Shown here piece by piece: positions 12,129-23,559 of a DNA stretch of 64,000 nt. The stretch is taken from the NCBI GenBank assembly GCA_007258455.2, contig VDFB02193867.1, forward strand, positions 568,978,656-569,042,655, in the 5' to 3' direction. Below the pieces are notes generated by a model. The model was not told where the DNA came from. It was given only the letters and a program-made list of their open reading frames with translations, and did not search any database. The position numbers and the translations under genes were made by a program. Position 1 is the first letter of the stretch. The number at the start of each line of letters is the position of its first letter. The DNA comes from Sequoia sempervirens. Taxonomy: Eukaryota; Streptophyta; Pinopsida; Cupressales; Cupressaceae.

Positions 12129-12480
12129 GTAGACCTACAAGGAAGCAACCCCCAAGATCTCTCACATGAAGGAAGCCTCGAGAAGTAAGCGCCTCACAAG
12201 CCCGCAGACCTACAAGGAAGGTGTCGTTAGAGATCTCTCACATGAAGGATACCCATAAAAGTTCCTTACACACCCACAAGCCTGCAAGGAAGTGTCTCAC
12301 AAGATCTCTCGCATGAAAGAAATCAAGAAAATCACCCTATAGACCCACAGATCTGTAGGGGAGTGACCCCCAAGATCTCTTGCATGGAGGAAGCTCATAA
12401 GAAGCACCCTATAGACCCGCAGACCTCTAGGTAGGTATCCCCCAAGATCTCTCACATGGAGGAAACCCAAGGAAGGGGAC
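12129..12480. repeat. tandem repeat, 70-75-bp unit, about five copies
   Basis: Each unit contains GACCTACAAGGAAG or a variant, then CCCAAGATCTCTCACATG, then GGAAGC. Units are diverged and vary in length. The array lies between the coding region and the 3' LTR of element E. Tandem repeats in this position are known from plant Tat/Ogre elements. Confidence 0.8.
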
Positions 12481-13463
12481 TCTACAAAGTTTGAAAGTGG
12501 CTTCACAGGTGCACCTACAAAGCGACATATTTACCCATAGATAGAACATGTCTGAAAGTGACCATGCAAGTAAGTAAGCGGATAGTCATGAAAACCATTG
12601 ATAGATCATAAAGCTTTCAAAGGGGTCCCTAGGGAACCCAGTGTGAATAGAGGGGTCCACTCAAGGGACGTGTTGTTTGAAAGTGCAGAAGAGTTGTTTC
12701 TTTCTTGAATCAATTCATCATAAAGGAATCCTCTTGAAAGATGTTCACTTCATCAAGGAATTCAAAAGGAAGAAAATGCCCCCTCACGAGGGGAAGGTCG
12801 AAGCCACTCCCACCTCGAAGAAAATTTTCTCAATTTATTTCTTTATGAAACCGCGATGAAGGAAACGCGTTCTATTAGGGGTCCTAGTCACGGATGCAGT
12901 TTTGAAAAAGAATTTTGTGAAGATTCTCGAGAAAAGATTCGTTAACAACGAATGCATTTTCTAAAAACCAAAGTGTCGTAGAAGTTGCATTGTCACACAT
13001 GAGAGGGACAACTCAATCAAAGAAGAGAGAAATATAAAAAAAGAGAAAAAAAGGAATGAACAAAAACACAGGGCACAGGGGTAGCCTGATATTTCGGGGT
13101 TAGAACTACTCATATATATATAAGTATAATAATAGTATATAAAATGAACTGTCATCAACCCCCTACTATATTAGACCATGTGAAGAATGCACAAGAATAA
13201 AAAGTAAAAGAAAATTGGGTCAACATGGAAGGGAAGCATAAATTCCCTCAATGCTTTGCATCATCCCCAATTTTATTGAAAATCAATCACAAACATGGAA
13301 GAATAATGATACACATAGAAGAAGGTTTACGGCACAAAAATCACACCTGTATCCAAACACCAACAAGGGTGAAAAGGGTCATCCAGGCACACATAGACCG
13401 ATCACAGGGGAACACATCACAACACACACACATCTATTCTAAAGATAAAGAAGAGGCTTCCCC
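12481..13463. other. element E internal non-coding region
   Basis: No gene seen. There is an A-rich stretch at 13020-13060 and a TA microsatellite-like tract near 13110-13140. Confidence 0.4.
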
Positions 13464-14531
13464 CTAACACTGATCGACCAAGAGGTTGTTCGCTTCCCAC
13501 TCTAGATCATTGTAGAGGGAAGGAGGACGAGCTTGCAATGGTGGAATGTTAAGAGGAGGAGAATCTAACCCTCCTACAACAAGGGCTAAGGAAGAAGCCC
13601 CCACAAGGTCTCCTCCACTCCGCTCTTGTGGAGCTATGGTCAACGATTTCGTGAAGATCACTGACAAGGCCAGAACTTCATCCAGAGAGTTAAACATGCA
13701 CTTTACAGGAGTGCCATGTTTCACCTCAATGGATGGGGAAAGTTGTACCCGAGATTCACTACTAGGCTCATCGAGTGATTTGGGAGTGGCGACAAACTCA
13801 AGGGAAGTGAGGACTGGTTTTGTTACTAAAACATAACAAGTTAGTGTGAAATCACCTTTCGAAGAAGGTGGACTCCTCTTATGTCCTTCACTGCTAGAAG
13901 GACCACTCTCCACTTTCTACTCCATCAGGGGCCATGAACTCCCCATAGATGAGGTGAGAGGTGCAGAGGAAGAGGAGGAAGAAAAAATTGCAGTGAATAC
14001 GATTGAAGTGTTCGGAATATCTATGGGTTTCGAGAAAGGAAGGACATCTGGAAGGGACATCAACAAAGGTGGCTCCACCGAAGGAGCGATGAACACCTGC
14101 ACCTTTTTAGGGTCAAGTCCATTCGTACTCAAAGTGGAAGCTAGAAGTGATTTAAAGCTATATTGAATAGAAGTAGAGAGGAGGAGAGAGGAGGACATAG
14201 CAGGAGGCCCTAATATAGGGGTGGTTGTCTCCTCTTCCTTCCTTTGTAAGGTAGCCTGCTCAGCAGCGAGAGCCTTTCGCCAACCCTTGCACTCACATGC
14301 AAGGCAGTTTCTATGACTCTTCGAGCTAGAGACCAAAGGTTGCAAAGGAACAGAAGGCTCTTGCTCAACCATGGGAGTGTCCTCCATAGTTGTTTCTAGT
14401 AGAGGGATAGGCTCCTGAATTAGAGCAAGAGGAGAAAGTTGAGAAGTAGTGGGGGGACTCAGTTCTAACACCTCGGCAGTGGGCCTCTTCCCATTTACTA
14501 CACTTTGGGAGAAAAAATGATAGGAGGCCAT
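13464..14531 (-). pseudogene. Ser/Pro-rich linker region of element E
   Basis: Two open parts (13917-14531 and 13464-13913) share one minus-strand frame, separated by a single TAG, giving about 355 codons. The sequence is rich in Ser, Pro and Leu with a small Cys cluster (CLACECKGW) and no enzyme motif. It follows the protease part by a change of frame near 14500-14530. In Tat elements a poorly conserved linker separates protease from reverse transcriptase, and this is most likely its remnant. Confidence 0.45.
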
Positions 14532-15520
14532 GGAGATCGAGACATAGAAGATCCCCCACAGGGGCCTTTTCTCTTATAATATTGAATGGGCCTAGGCTCT
14601 GTGGGTAGGATAGGAAGCCCGAACATGGGACTCTTAGGATTTCCCCAAGCAGGAATTGTAGGATTCTCCCACAAACACATAGTGGAATCTGATGGCGCCA
14701 CAACGAGGTGAGAAGGAGCATTAGATTGAATAGCGAAAGAGGAAGGAGGATCTCCAGATTTCTTCCAATCTTCCCTTCTACGTACCTTAGCGACATCACT
14801 GTCAACTTTTAAGCAAGCCCTATGTGAAATAGCATAAGGCGATGGAGGGTATCTCACTTTTGGCCTCAAACATCCTTTCTTATACTTTTGATATGTTCGA
14901 TACAAGAGGTCCTTCCTAGGTGGGAGAGGACCGAAGGAAACAGGCCAAGAGTAATCCAAGGAGTAACTATCATGAGCAACTGGTGGTTTATAACCGGTGT
15001 CATGAATTACATGCATGGAACCCTCATGGATAAATTTTAAACATTTATGCACGATTGAGGGCACTGCATTCATAGCTACTAACCAAGAGATACCCAGCTT
15101 CACTCTAAAGAGTTCAGATCCAGGGATCATGTCGAACAAAAGCTTCACGGATTTAGGTCCAACCAAAATCGACAAGATGATACTACCCAAAGGTGGTACG
15201 AAATATTTTTCATGCATGTAGATGGTGCTCATAGGTGTATTGTACCCATCTTTGTGCAAAAAGTTGATTAGCATGATCTCCTTAGTTATAATGTTTACTT
15301 GATACATCAAATCAATGAGAACACCTACTATGATGTTTCCATTGATTCGCACAGGGATGTAGAGAGGAGATGGTTCCCTATTAAAACCCATTGGTAGATC
15401 CTGCGAGGTGAAGGTTATACCAGTACCACTGCTCATAGGCTACGTAGAGGGGATAGGTTGATTCAAGAAAGAGGTCATCACATGCAATGAATGACACTTT
15501 CTTGGGACCCTCCAAAGGTT
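14498..15520 (-). pseudogene. Tat-type aspartic protease region (element E)
   Basis: The minus-strand frame (open 14498-15436, readable up to about 15520 across one stop) aligns by eye with the protease region of Tat A: an IPVRINGNIIVGVLID strand, PLGSIILSILVGP, then LGISWLVAMNAVPSIVHKC against the WIHDMQAVPSTYHQC block in Tat A. The residues after the catalytic Asp are Leu-Met instead of the usual Ser/Thr/Gly-Gly, so activity is unlikely. No gag precedes it: only about 200 bp separate it from the LTR. It probably came from a larger gag-pol. Confidence 0.6.
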
Positions 15521-15703
15521 GCAAAGTAGGATAGTGACTGAATTAAGGTTTCATTACACAAAACTATCAAAACTTTCCAACTACACCTATTAGGGGTCGC
15601 AGGTTGGGTTGTAAGGTGAAGGTTGCACAACACTCACACCTGCAACACTCCTAGAATATGAAGAAAAGAGCTTTTAGTATCACAAAATGGAACCAAAATG
15701 GTT

Positions 15704-15723
15704 CATGTCAAGTTCACCAAAAA
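15704..15723 (-). other. candidate primer-binding site of element E
   Basis: Minus-strand TTTTGGTGAACTTGACATGA starts directly at the inner LTR edge. It resembles the sequence at 2408-2427 beside another candidate LTR. Confidence 0.45.
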
Positions 15724-16293
15724 TGTAAGAGAGGGGGACCAACCACATCAAGGTCCCAAGTCACGGAGAGCGAAGAGCGGAAGGCTGCCCTAACTTACCT
15801 CACTCTAAAGGGAAATTTTAAATGAGGGATGAGAATGATGAGTACTATAAGGCCCTACAACCACTCTTCAGACTTGAAATCTAAAGTGGGGCTAGGCAAG
15901 CTAGTTTTCGGGTTCAACACTATACCTCAGGTAGCTCTTTGCCCGAGGACGGAAGCGTGATTTCGAGATGATAGCACGACACGCTGGCCTCCCTCAAGTG
16001 CATTGGCGTCTGTACAACCAGAGGACAAAAAACATAGTATGAACTACTAGAAAACAAGTTGACAGCCTAGCTAGTCACTTCTAAAGGAACAAAAATAGAA
16101 TTGTGAAGTAGGAAAGATGCAAATAGATATGATAAAGTAAATATATGACGGCTAAGGTGACAAAGATAATCTCACAAAGATGATCATTCACCAACTAGCT
16201 CCAAATGCACGTCCACCTACACACAAGAAAGAGTGAAAATTGTTGGGGGTTGTATAGGGGTTTGCCTTAGTCAACCCCTATTTTGGTGTTTCC
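15724..16293 (-). repeat. 5' LTR of element E
   Basis: It is the partner of 10677-11247. It lacks only the outermost base, because element D is inserted there. Confidence 0.75.
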
Positions 16294-17682
16294 TGTAACT
16301 ATGGGAAAAAATCTAGGTTAGCAAATTAGTGCATAATAAAAACAAACCCAAAGTAAATAATGAAGCACAAAGGAGGAAAACATGAAAATAAAAGGAATAA
16401 TCTCACCAAATATCTTCAAACTCCATGATTGACCTTCATCACACCTCTATTTGTTGCAATATGTGGTTTTCCCTCTTATTTTGTGTGAGCAATCTATGAC
16501 TATGCCAAGACCTAAGCAAATGTTGAAGGATTTGATCACAAATACAATACTATGCAACTACGCAACTAGTAAGCAAAGACTAAAGTGTGCCTAAAATTCC
16601 AAAATACCAAGAGATGTGAGGTATGCCTAAGACAAGATTGCAAGAGCTAAGATGTCATGAGATGTGCAAATGAGACCAAAATTGTTATTTTATAGAAAAT
16701 GCAATTTTGGATGAATGGTCAAGATTAAAAGTTGAAAAATGTCCTAGAATCAATGGACAAGATTCAATATGACAACCAACAATTAAGGTTAGGGAAACAT
16801 TAGGGAAAATTTGAAATGAGTGGACAAGATTTGATTTGAGAAAATCAAATCAAGGGTTGAAAATGCATGTGACAAGGAGATAAGAATGGCACAGAAAAGG
16901 AGAGAGCTGGAAAATCAAATAATATTAGAAATTACTTGATTTATTGGAGCAAAATACTATTTTGAATTAAAAATTAATTTAATTCAAAAAGGTGGGGTCA
17001 TGTGACAGTAAATAATTAATTTGAATTATTTACTAAAAGAGGGAAAATTAGAAAGTGGGACCATTTGAAATAAATAATTTTATTTAAAATGGGGAAAATG
17101 CCAAGGTGAACAATAATTAAATTAATTAAAGAATTTATTTAATTAGGAGAAGACATGTAGGAATTAATGATGTATATTCATTTGAATTGGAAAAAATAAT
17201 CCATCAATACTATTTCCAAAAAATGGCCAATGAATACTTTTTGAAATTAAATTTTGAAAAGTTCTATTGGAAATTCAAAAAAATAGTCAATAAATACTAT
17301 TTGGAATTCCAAAAAATAGTAAATAAATACTACTTGGAATTCCAAAAAATAGTCAACAAATACTATTTGGAATTCCTAAAAAAAAAAAATTATTTAAATT
17401 TAATCAGGAAGAATTAATGGACAAAGATAATTAAATAAATTTAAGAATTTATTTAATTATGGAAAGACATTAGAGAATTAGTGACGCATTTAAATAAATA
17501 AATAAAATTTATTTATTTAAATAATCAAGAGGAATAAAAGACATGAATTAATAAAATAATTATGCATTATTTAATTAATAGTTGAAAGTGGACCAAAGGA
17601 CATAATTAAATATTTTCATTATGCTAGGAGGAAAGTGGCAAAAATAGAGTTTGCAGGCCTAGGTCATTTTTATGTGTCTACA
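16294..17682 (-). repeat. 3' LTR of Tat element D
   Basis: On the minus strand it starts TGTAGACACATAAAAATG, close to the TGTAGACACCTAAAAATG start of the Tat A LTR, and ends CATAGTTACA. Length is 1389 bp. A minus-strand TATA box (CTATAAAAT) lies at 16687-16695. The U3 part (about 16959-17580) is a series of AT-rich inverted repeats plus a 33-bp tandem repeat. Confidence 0.75.
17200..17385. repeat. 33-bp tandem repeat in the D LTR
   Basis: Four to five copies; the core TTGGAATTCC recurs at 17301, 17334 and 17367. The unit is 11 codons long, which keeps a spurious frame open (17187-17417). Confidence 0.8.
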
Positions 17683-17697
17683 TTTTTCCGCTCTTTG
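17683..17697 (-). other. polypurine tract of element D
   Basis: Minus-strand AAAGAGCGGAAAAA directly precedes the LTR start TGTAGACAC, as expected for the plus-strand primer of an LTR element. Confidence 0.6.
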
Positions 17698-17975
17698 TCA
17701 TAATGCAACCTGTTGCATTGTGACAAAGAAAATTTTGTTAGAAACATGCCCTAGCAAAGGTATAGATTATCTATTCCCCCTCGGGAAAATTTTCAAATTT
17801 TGGCCCGATGATAGAAAAATTTGGAAAGTGACCCAACAAACTAATTTGATGACCAGAAAAGTGATGGCGCAAGCAATTTCGGATTTTGACATGTTTAAAG
17901 CAGCCAAAAGGTTGATCAAAGTTGGTCAAATGAGCCTCCAGTAATAAAATTTTGAAGAAAATCCCACTTTGACCC

Positions 17976-17983
17976 TATAAATA
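17976..17983 (+). promoter_or_regulatory. TATA box of the antisense PMD gene (element D)
   Basis: TATAAATA lies 93 bp upstream of the exon 1 ATG. A start about 30 bp downstream would leave a 5' UTR of about 55-60 nt. The box lies inside element D, just beyond its 3' LTR and on the opposite strand to gag-pol, so the PMD gene seems to have its own promoter. Confidence 0.55.
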
Positions 17984-18068
17984 GGTTGAAAATTAGTAAA
18001 AGTCAATTCATTTTCACTTTCACACTTCTAAATTTGGAGAGCTCAGAGCTAGGAGACCTCGCATAAAG

Positions 18069-21037
18069 ATGGTGATTCCTTTTACTGACCATCGTGGATA
18101 CATCATTCGGACCTTCAGGCAGCTAGAGGGCGCGGACCCACCGGTATGTACCCACACCCGCCTTGTCATTTTATCATTTTTCATGCATTTTTAGGGTTTT
18201 TAGGAAGGTCAACGAATGCGTCGCGACACATATGTGTTCGCGTAAGTTGCATTTGTGGTTGTGTTTGATGCATTCGATGTGTCACAATGCAAACGTGACA
18301 GTTCTGTTAGGTTTGCAGTTATTTGTGACACATTTTCCAATTATTTAGACGCATTTGCCATCTTGCAATACAAATGATAGGTGTAGCGACACATTCACAA
18401 GATTGCAACGCATTTGTGAAGTCGGGCGATGCATTTGATTTGACAATGACGCATTCAATTATGGAGCGACGGAAGTGATTGAAGATGACGCATTTGTGAG
18501 TCAAAACAATGCAAGTGCTAGATCACGACACAAATGTTAGATGAAACGACACAAACACCAAACTGTGACGCAAATGAAGTCAACATGATGCATTTGACTT
18601 TGACCAAAGTTGACTTACTGTTAGGCTCACTTTCTACTTATGTTTAGATAGAATATGGTAATAATGATGTTTAATAATGTGCTAACACTCATTTTTGCAT
18701 GTGTAGAAATGACTAACACCAATCTATACATGCAAATTTAGGCCATCCACATATGCATTTCGGGATCAGTTGATGGATTAGGAGTAGAGACGATTGATGC
18801 AACTAGGGTTGTACTATGTCACTTATATGCTCATTATTCAGGCTAATAGGGGCCTGCTGATAGCACTGTCCAAGAGATGGCACTTTGAGACTTGTTCTTT
18901 CCATCTATTGATGAGGGAGGCCACTATTAATCTAGAGGACATGTATCAAATTCTGCACATTCCGATCAGAGGGGAGCAGGTGGTGTATGATCCACACCGA
19001 GGGGTGCAGGCTATGATGGAGTTTTATGAGGAAGATGATGGCATGGGCCTTCATGTTGAGGGATATGGGATTCAGTGGGATTACCTAGCTAAGCACTACC
19101 CATGGTGGGACGCCATGTTATGCACTTTGGTTGTCAGGGTCCTGATTCTAGATCATCAAGGACATGGATTCCCGATCAGATGGGGATACATGCTAGTGCG
19201 GATGCGACAAGATAGGATAGTTTTTGCATGGGGGCATGAGGTAGCATATAGGGGTGTGAGTAGTATTAGCTACGGGATGACATTGTTGATGATCTAGGCC
19301 TGGGAGCATATTCCCATCTTTCATCCACTGATTCAGAGGCCATGGTTAGCAGATGGGATGCCTTATGTTTTATTATATGTGGGAGCTCTTCAGCAAATGA
19401 GAGTTAGAGAGACCGAATTTTGGTAGCATCAGATAGACACCATGACTGCATTTGTCTGGAGGCCATACAAGGATTGTGTGCAGTGGGCCAGAGAGGGAGA
19501 CCATTTAGCATTTTGCAGGCAGTTTTGATAGCTGACTAGTTGTACTATATAGTCATAGCTTATCATCAAGATGTCCTTGCCCTACTAGGTACGATGTCAA
19601 TTCAAGGAGTAGCAGGGTGTGCCTATGGGGATGGTCAAGTATGCAAGATCATCACAAGAGCCTGCATAGGGTCTCGCCATATCAATATCGTTTGTCGAGC
19701 AGCAGATAGATGAGTTGGTGGCGCAGTCGTGGGGTTGGAGTGGAGGTCCTGCAAATCCAAGGACATCTAAAAATTATGACTTATGGTGGAAAACACACAG
19801 GTCAATTCCCTTGACAGATCCAGATGGACCAACACCCGTTGATCACCAATCAGTTATATTGTGAGTGCAGCGAGGAGGCCAGAGAGGAAAAGGGAGAGAC
19901 GGAGGCTGAGGAGGAAGAGGCAGAGATGGAGGCCAAGGAGATGGGGGGAGAAGAAGCGGAGATGACAGAGGAGATTGCGGAGGTGGCAGGAGGAGGAGAG
20001 GAGGGGATAGAGGGAGGTAGGGGAGGAGAGTGAGACATGTGGACAGGATGGCCTTAGATGTTATCCCCAAGGTGCCAAAGGAGGAGGAGAGAGATGAGCT
20101 TCCCAAGAAGGAGGAGGTGAGGTAGGAGGAGGAGAGACATCAAAAGGTGGAGGAGAGACATGAGGAGGTGAGGCAAGAGGAGGAGAGACAACCAAAGACG
20201 AAGGGGAGACAGGAGGAGGTGCACGTAGCAAGGGAGGCCCTGAATGTCAGGGGAGGAGAGGAGGGAGTTGGCGATGATGATGATGATGAGATGGACATTG
20301 GGGATGAGGCAGAGAGGTAGCTCTAGGAGTGGATGATTGATGTAGAGCTGAACATATATAGTGTGTCGCCATTGCGGCGAGATGCTACAGTGGATCAGTA
20401 ATTGGAAAACATGTAGAGGAGACTAGATGAGCCCACTGTAAATATCATATCCCTACGAGCAGAGCTTGAGGTTACCCACATTGAGAGGGATTAAGTAGAG
20501 ATCTGGCATCGGGAGATAGAGAGCTAGTATTCAGAGTTCGTGAGGCTATGCATAGGGCCAATTGCAGATGTTGCTAGGGAGCTAGCTAGGGTCAATGCGA
20601 GCAGAGGCTAGTATAGGATGTTATATGAGAGGGAAGTGTTGGCCAATTAGAGGGAGCTTGGGTTATCGATATCATCCAGTAGGATAGAGATAGGGTCAGG
20701 GAATAGCAGTCGCACTCACAACATTCGTAGCCAGAGCAGTGTGGGTGGCTCTACATCCTCAGGAAATTCATCGGGCCATAGGTCTCATCATTCTCACAAG
20801 AATTCTTCAATACATAGGTCTAGCCATAGTCATGGATTATCTAGGTCAGGGCACAGATCAGAGCATAGTCAACCTCCAATTACATATCCATCAGCTTCTC
20901 AGGCTCATGCAGCAGTATCCTCACAAACTCATACCATTGTTACCATGATGACATCAGTTCCCTTTACAGAGCTTCAGTCACCACAAACTTCTCCTTGTAG
21001 GGATGAGGGATTTCAGCATAGGGCATTGTTATCTTGA
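18069..21037 (+). pseudogene. antisense plant-mobile-domain (PMD) gene of element D
   Basis: Exon 1 (18069-18143, 25 codons, MVIPFTDHRGYII... to ADPP) ends at a GTATGT donor. The intron runs to an AG at 18705-18706. Exon 2 (18707-21037) is one unbroken frame with about two dozen stops, nearly all TAG, plus a few TGA and TAA, and no frameshift. The PMD shows GLLIALSKRWHFETCSFHL, then EATINLEDMYQILHIPIRG, as in the LTALxERWRxExxTFHLPxGExTxTLxDV signature. A very basic or acidic low-complexity linker, a coiled-coil-like part and a Ser/His-rich tail follow. PMD proteins are known in plant host silencing factors and as extra antisense genes in Gypsy elements. This copy is dead. Confidence 0.8.
18210..18605 (+). 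repeat. about 20-bp-spaced array in PMD intron 1 (element D)
   Basis: Within the intron the motif GACGCATTTG or variants (ATGCATTTG, ACACAAATG) recurs at 19-21-bp steps, most regularly from about 18380 to 18595. The sequence between motifs is not conserved. Confidence 0.7.
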
Positions 21038-23559
21038 TATTATGTTTCAGACATTCATGTTATGACACTTTATATTTTGACCATCGAGCCTGCGAGCTCT
21101 ATTTTTGGGATATCTCATGACTCTATCTTATGACATGATTTTTTTGTGATTATATATGCGATACAGTTTTGATGTGGCCTATATGATATATGTTGTGTTA
21201 TTTATGCATTTATGATTCCTATGATGATGTCCTTTATATGCCATGTCATGTATGCATTTATGATGGTTATTTTATGCTTATATGCCATGATGATATTATG
21301 TTATGATGATGATTATTTTATGATCATGATGATGATGTTCTATATGGATGCATAATGTTTTGATTCTGATGGATACCATGTTTATGATTATGGAATCATT
21401 AATGCATGACTATATATGTATGGATAATGCAATATGTGATGTCCTATGATGTGATTTATGTGTTTTAATGATATGGATGATGTATGCACTTACATGTTAT
21501 GTGAATGCAAACTAATGGATGCAAATGTTATGTATATGCTAATGATATAAATAGAAATATGTGAATGTGTAATAATCTAATGCAATGCCTATATGATCAT
21601 ATATGCACGTATGTTTTTGTATGTCACAGGATATCCTCATGATATGGACGAGACGAGACGACCAAACAAAAGGAGATGAATGTTAGCGCAGAGACCAAAT
21701 CCTTCAACATATTACCATAGGACTAAAAATTGTTTCTCTTGATCATCATTGGGTGTATTATTGTAATGGCCAACAAACGCCATGATATGACATAGATCAA
21801 TGGTGTGCAAGGTCATGCCATCACATGAGACAAGCAGTCACAGACAAGGATGATCATGACTCAGACTAAAAGCATTACTGCCCCAGTCTTTTTGCCACAA
21901 TAAACCACAAGCATAAAGAAGACAAAACAGACAATAAAGACAAGTCATGAAACATCATTGCTCCTCTAAATCATGTTACCAGGACATCCTCAAGGAACTA
22001 GCAACATGACTTCCTGAAAAAGACAAGACAGCTCAATCATCATGATACATTGTTGCTTCTCTCAATCCTGTCGCCAGGACATCATGGAGAAACTAGTAGC
22101 ATCATGAAAGATCTAAGGACAAATGCCAAGATAATTTTTTCCAAGTGTGTCTAAATTTCAAGTGTTTTGATGTCAAGATGCCAAAGTTGTCATATTTGAT
22201 GATGTCTAGGTGTCAAATGTTAGAGTTGCCAAATTCAGGAAGGATACGTCCTCAATAATGTTGATGTCGAGAGGATCGATCCTCAAATGTCAAGAGGATC
22301 CCTCAAAATGCTAGATAATGGTGGCAATGCCTAGGAAGGACACATCCTAAGGCACAAGTAAATGACAAAGGCGATCCTTCAGAAGGACACATCTGAAGAA
22401 CGACCAAGAGTTGATAGTTTGACCAGTTTTGACAGAGATTGAACGAAGTTGACCAAGTTTGACTGAAGTTGGCTGAGATTGACTAAATTTGATTGAGATG
22501 ATTAAATGTCAATGTTGACATGCTCATGTAACTGACATGTTGATTAAATAATTTCCATAGTTTGTTTTAAAAGATTGAGTGTTTGCAATGACTTTTTTTA
22601 CTTGAAAACATTTGTGTGTGTCAGTGCAGTGTCGTAACCCTAATGGACTAACCTAGTGTGGCCTTGGGGGCTCATTGATTGATGGCCTTTCCTATGTCAT
22701 ACACTTAGAGACCTCATAGTTTTACATGACCAAAGATTGAGTCATGATTTTATTTTAACGAACCTAGAAGGATTGACCTAATGTCTCGAGGACCCGAAGA
22801 TGAGCCTTGCCTACATAGCAAATGCACAGAGACAACATAGTTCGACTATCACATGGACTGACTGACATGACCAACTTGACAAAATACGAATCATTTTTGT
22901 GTTTTTTCCATATTTTAATTTTTTTGTATTTCTTCAGGACGTTTTTCAATTTTTAGGTCTTTTTTTGGGACATTTTTTTATTTTTATGTTTTTTTTAGGA
23001 CATTTTTTATTTTTAGGTCTTTTCTCAAGAAATTTTATGATTGTCTTTGGTACCCATTGCAATCAAATGATAAAAGAAATTTCCCCCAGTTAGGTCCAAG
23101 ACTAACCAAGTTTGAAGGATGTGAAAAGGACATGCTTGTCATGATAGATGGATGGTATGCAGGACTTGATGTCAACCGTTGTCAGCCATGAAAGGAATGG
23201 CATGGTTTCGCAATGGGGTGTCATGATGGTTTCAGAAAAGTGGGTGTTTATTATGGACTAAGGTAGGTAGAGTGATAGTAGATGGCAGAGCAAAACCGAC
23301 TACGCATGGCGCCTGTTTGCCAGGTTTTCACCATGGTACTTATCCAAAGCACCTATTTACCAGGTTTTCACTATTGGACGAATTATTTCTCTTTACTATT
23401 TTTGTCATTTTTTTTCAAATTTTTTTGGTGTCACCAAGACACCTGTTTCCCAGGTTTTCATCAGGTTGACGATTTTTTTATATTTTTTGTTTTTTTTGTA
23501 TTTTTTATGGTTTTTGGTTGGACTCACTGATGTTATGAATAGAACTTTAAAAGATGTAG
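21038..23559. other. element D non-coding region between PMD and integrase
   Basis: No coding sequence seen. It contains ATG/ATGATG-rich DNA (21040-21620), a run of TTGAC-containing short repeats (22400-22510), a conserved block near 22803-22850 shared with Tat A and B, and three CCAGGTTTTCA boxes (23320, 23360, 23450) around T-rich tracts. PMD and pol transcripts would converge here. Confidence 0.6.

Larger units (their letters stand above)
10677..16293 (-). mobile_element. non-autonomous Tat-related element (element E)
   Basis: Two direct repeats of about 571 bp (10677-11247 and 15724-16293) frame an internal region whose only coding sequence is a protease-type frame and a Ser/Pro-rich linker, both on the minus strand. 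Gag, reverse transcriptase and integrase are absent, so it is a gag-less derivative that would depend on a partner. The LTRs differ at roughly one position in six over their first 200 bp, so the insertion is old. It cuts the Copia gag on the left. Its right LTR lacks only its last base because element D inserted there. Confidence 0.7.

Noticed and set aside
13546..14166. plus-strand frames opposite the linker of element E
   Set aside because: They are shadows of the longer minus-strand frame that continues from the protease.
16294..16299. TGTAAC taken as the start of a plus-strand LTR
   Set aside because: The far end shows a minus-strand TGTAGACAC start with a purine tract beside it, so this is the 3' end of a minus-strand LTR.
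19843..20106. Pro/Ser/Leu-rich frames antisense to the PMD gene
   Set aside because: They mirror the GGAGGA-rich linker of the PMD gene on the other strand and are composition artefacts.
18707..21037. Reassigned TAG codon (alternative genetic code)
   Set aside because: The many in-frame TAG codons occur in plant transposons of several families and sit where related copies have Gln, Arg or Trp; methylation decay explains them.
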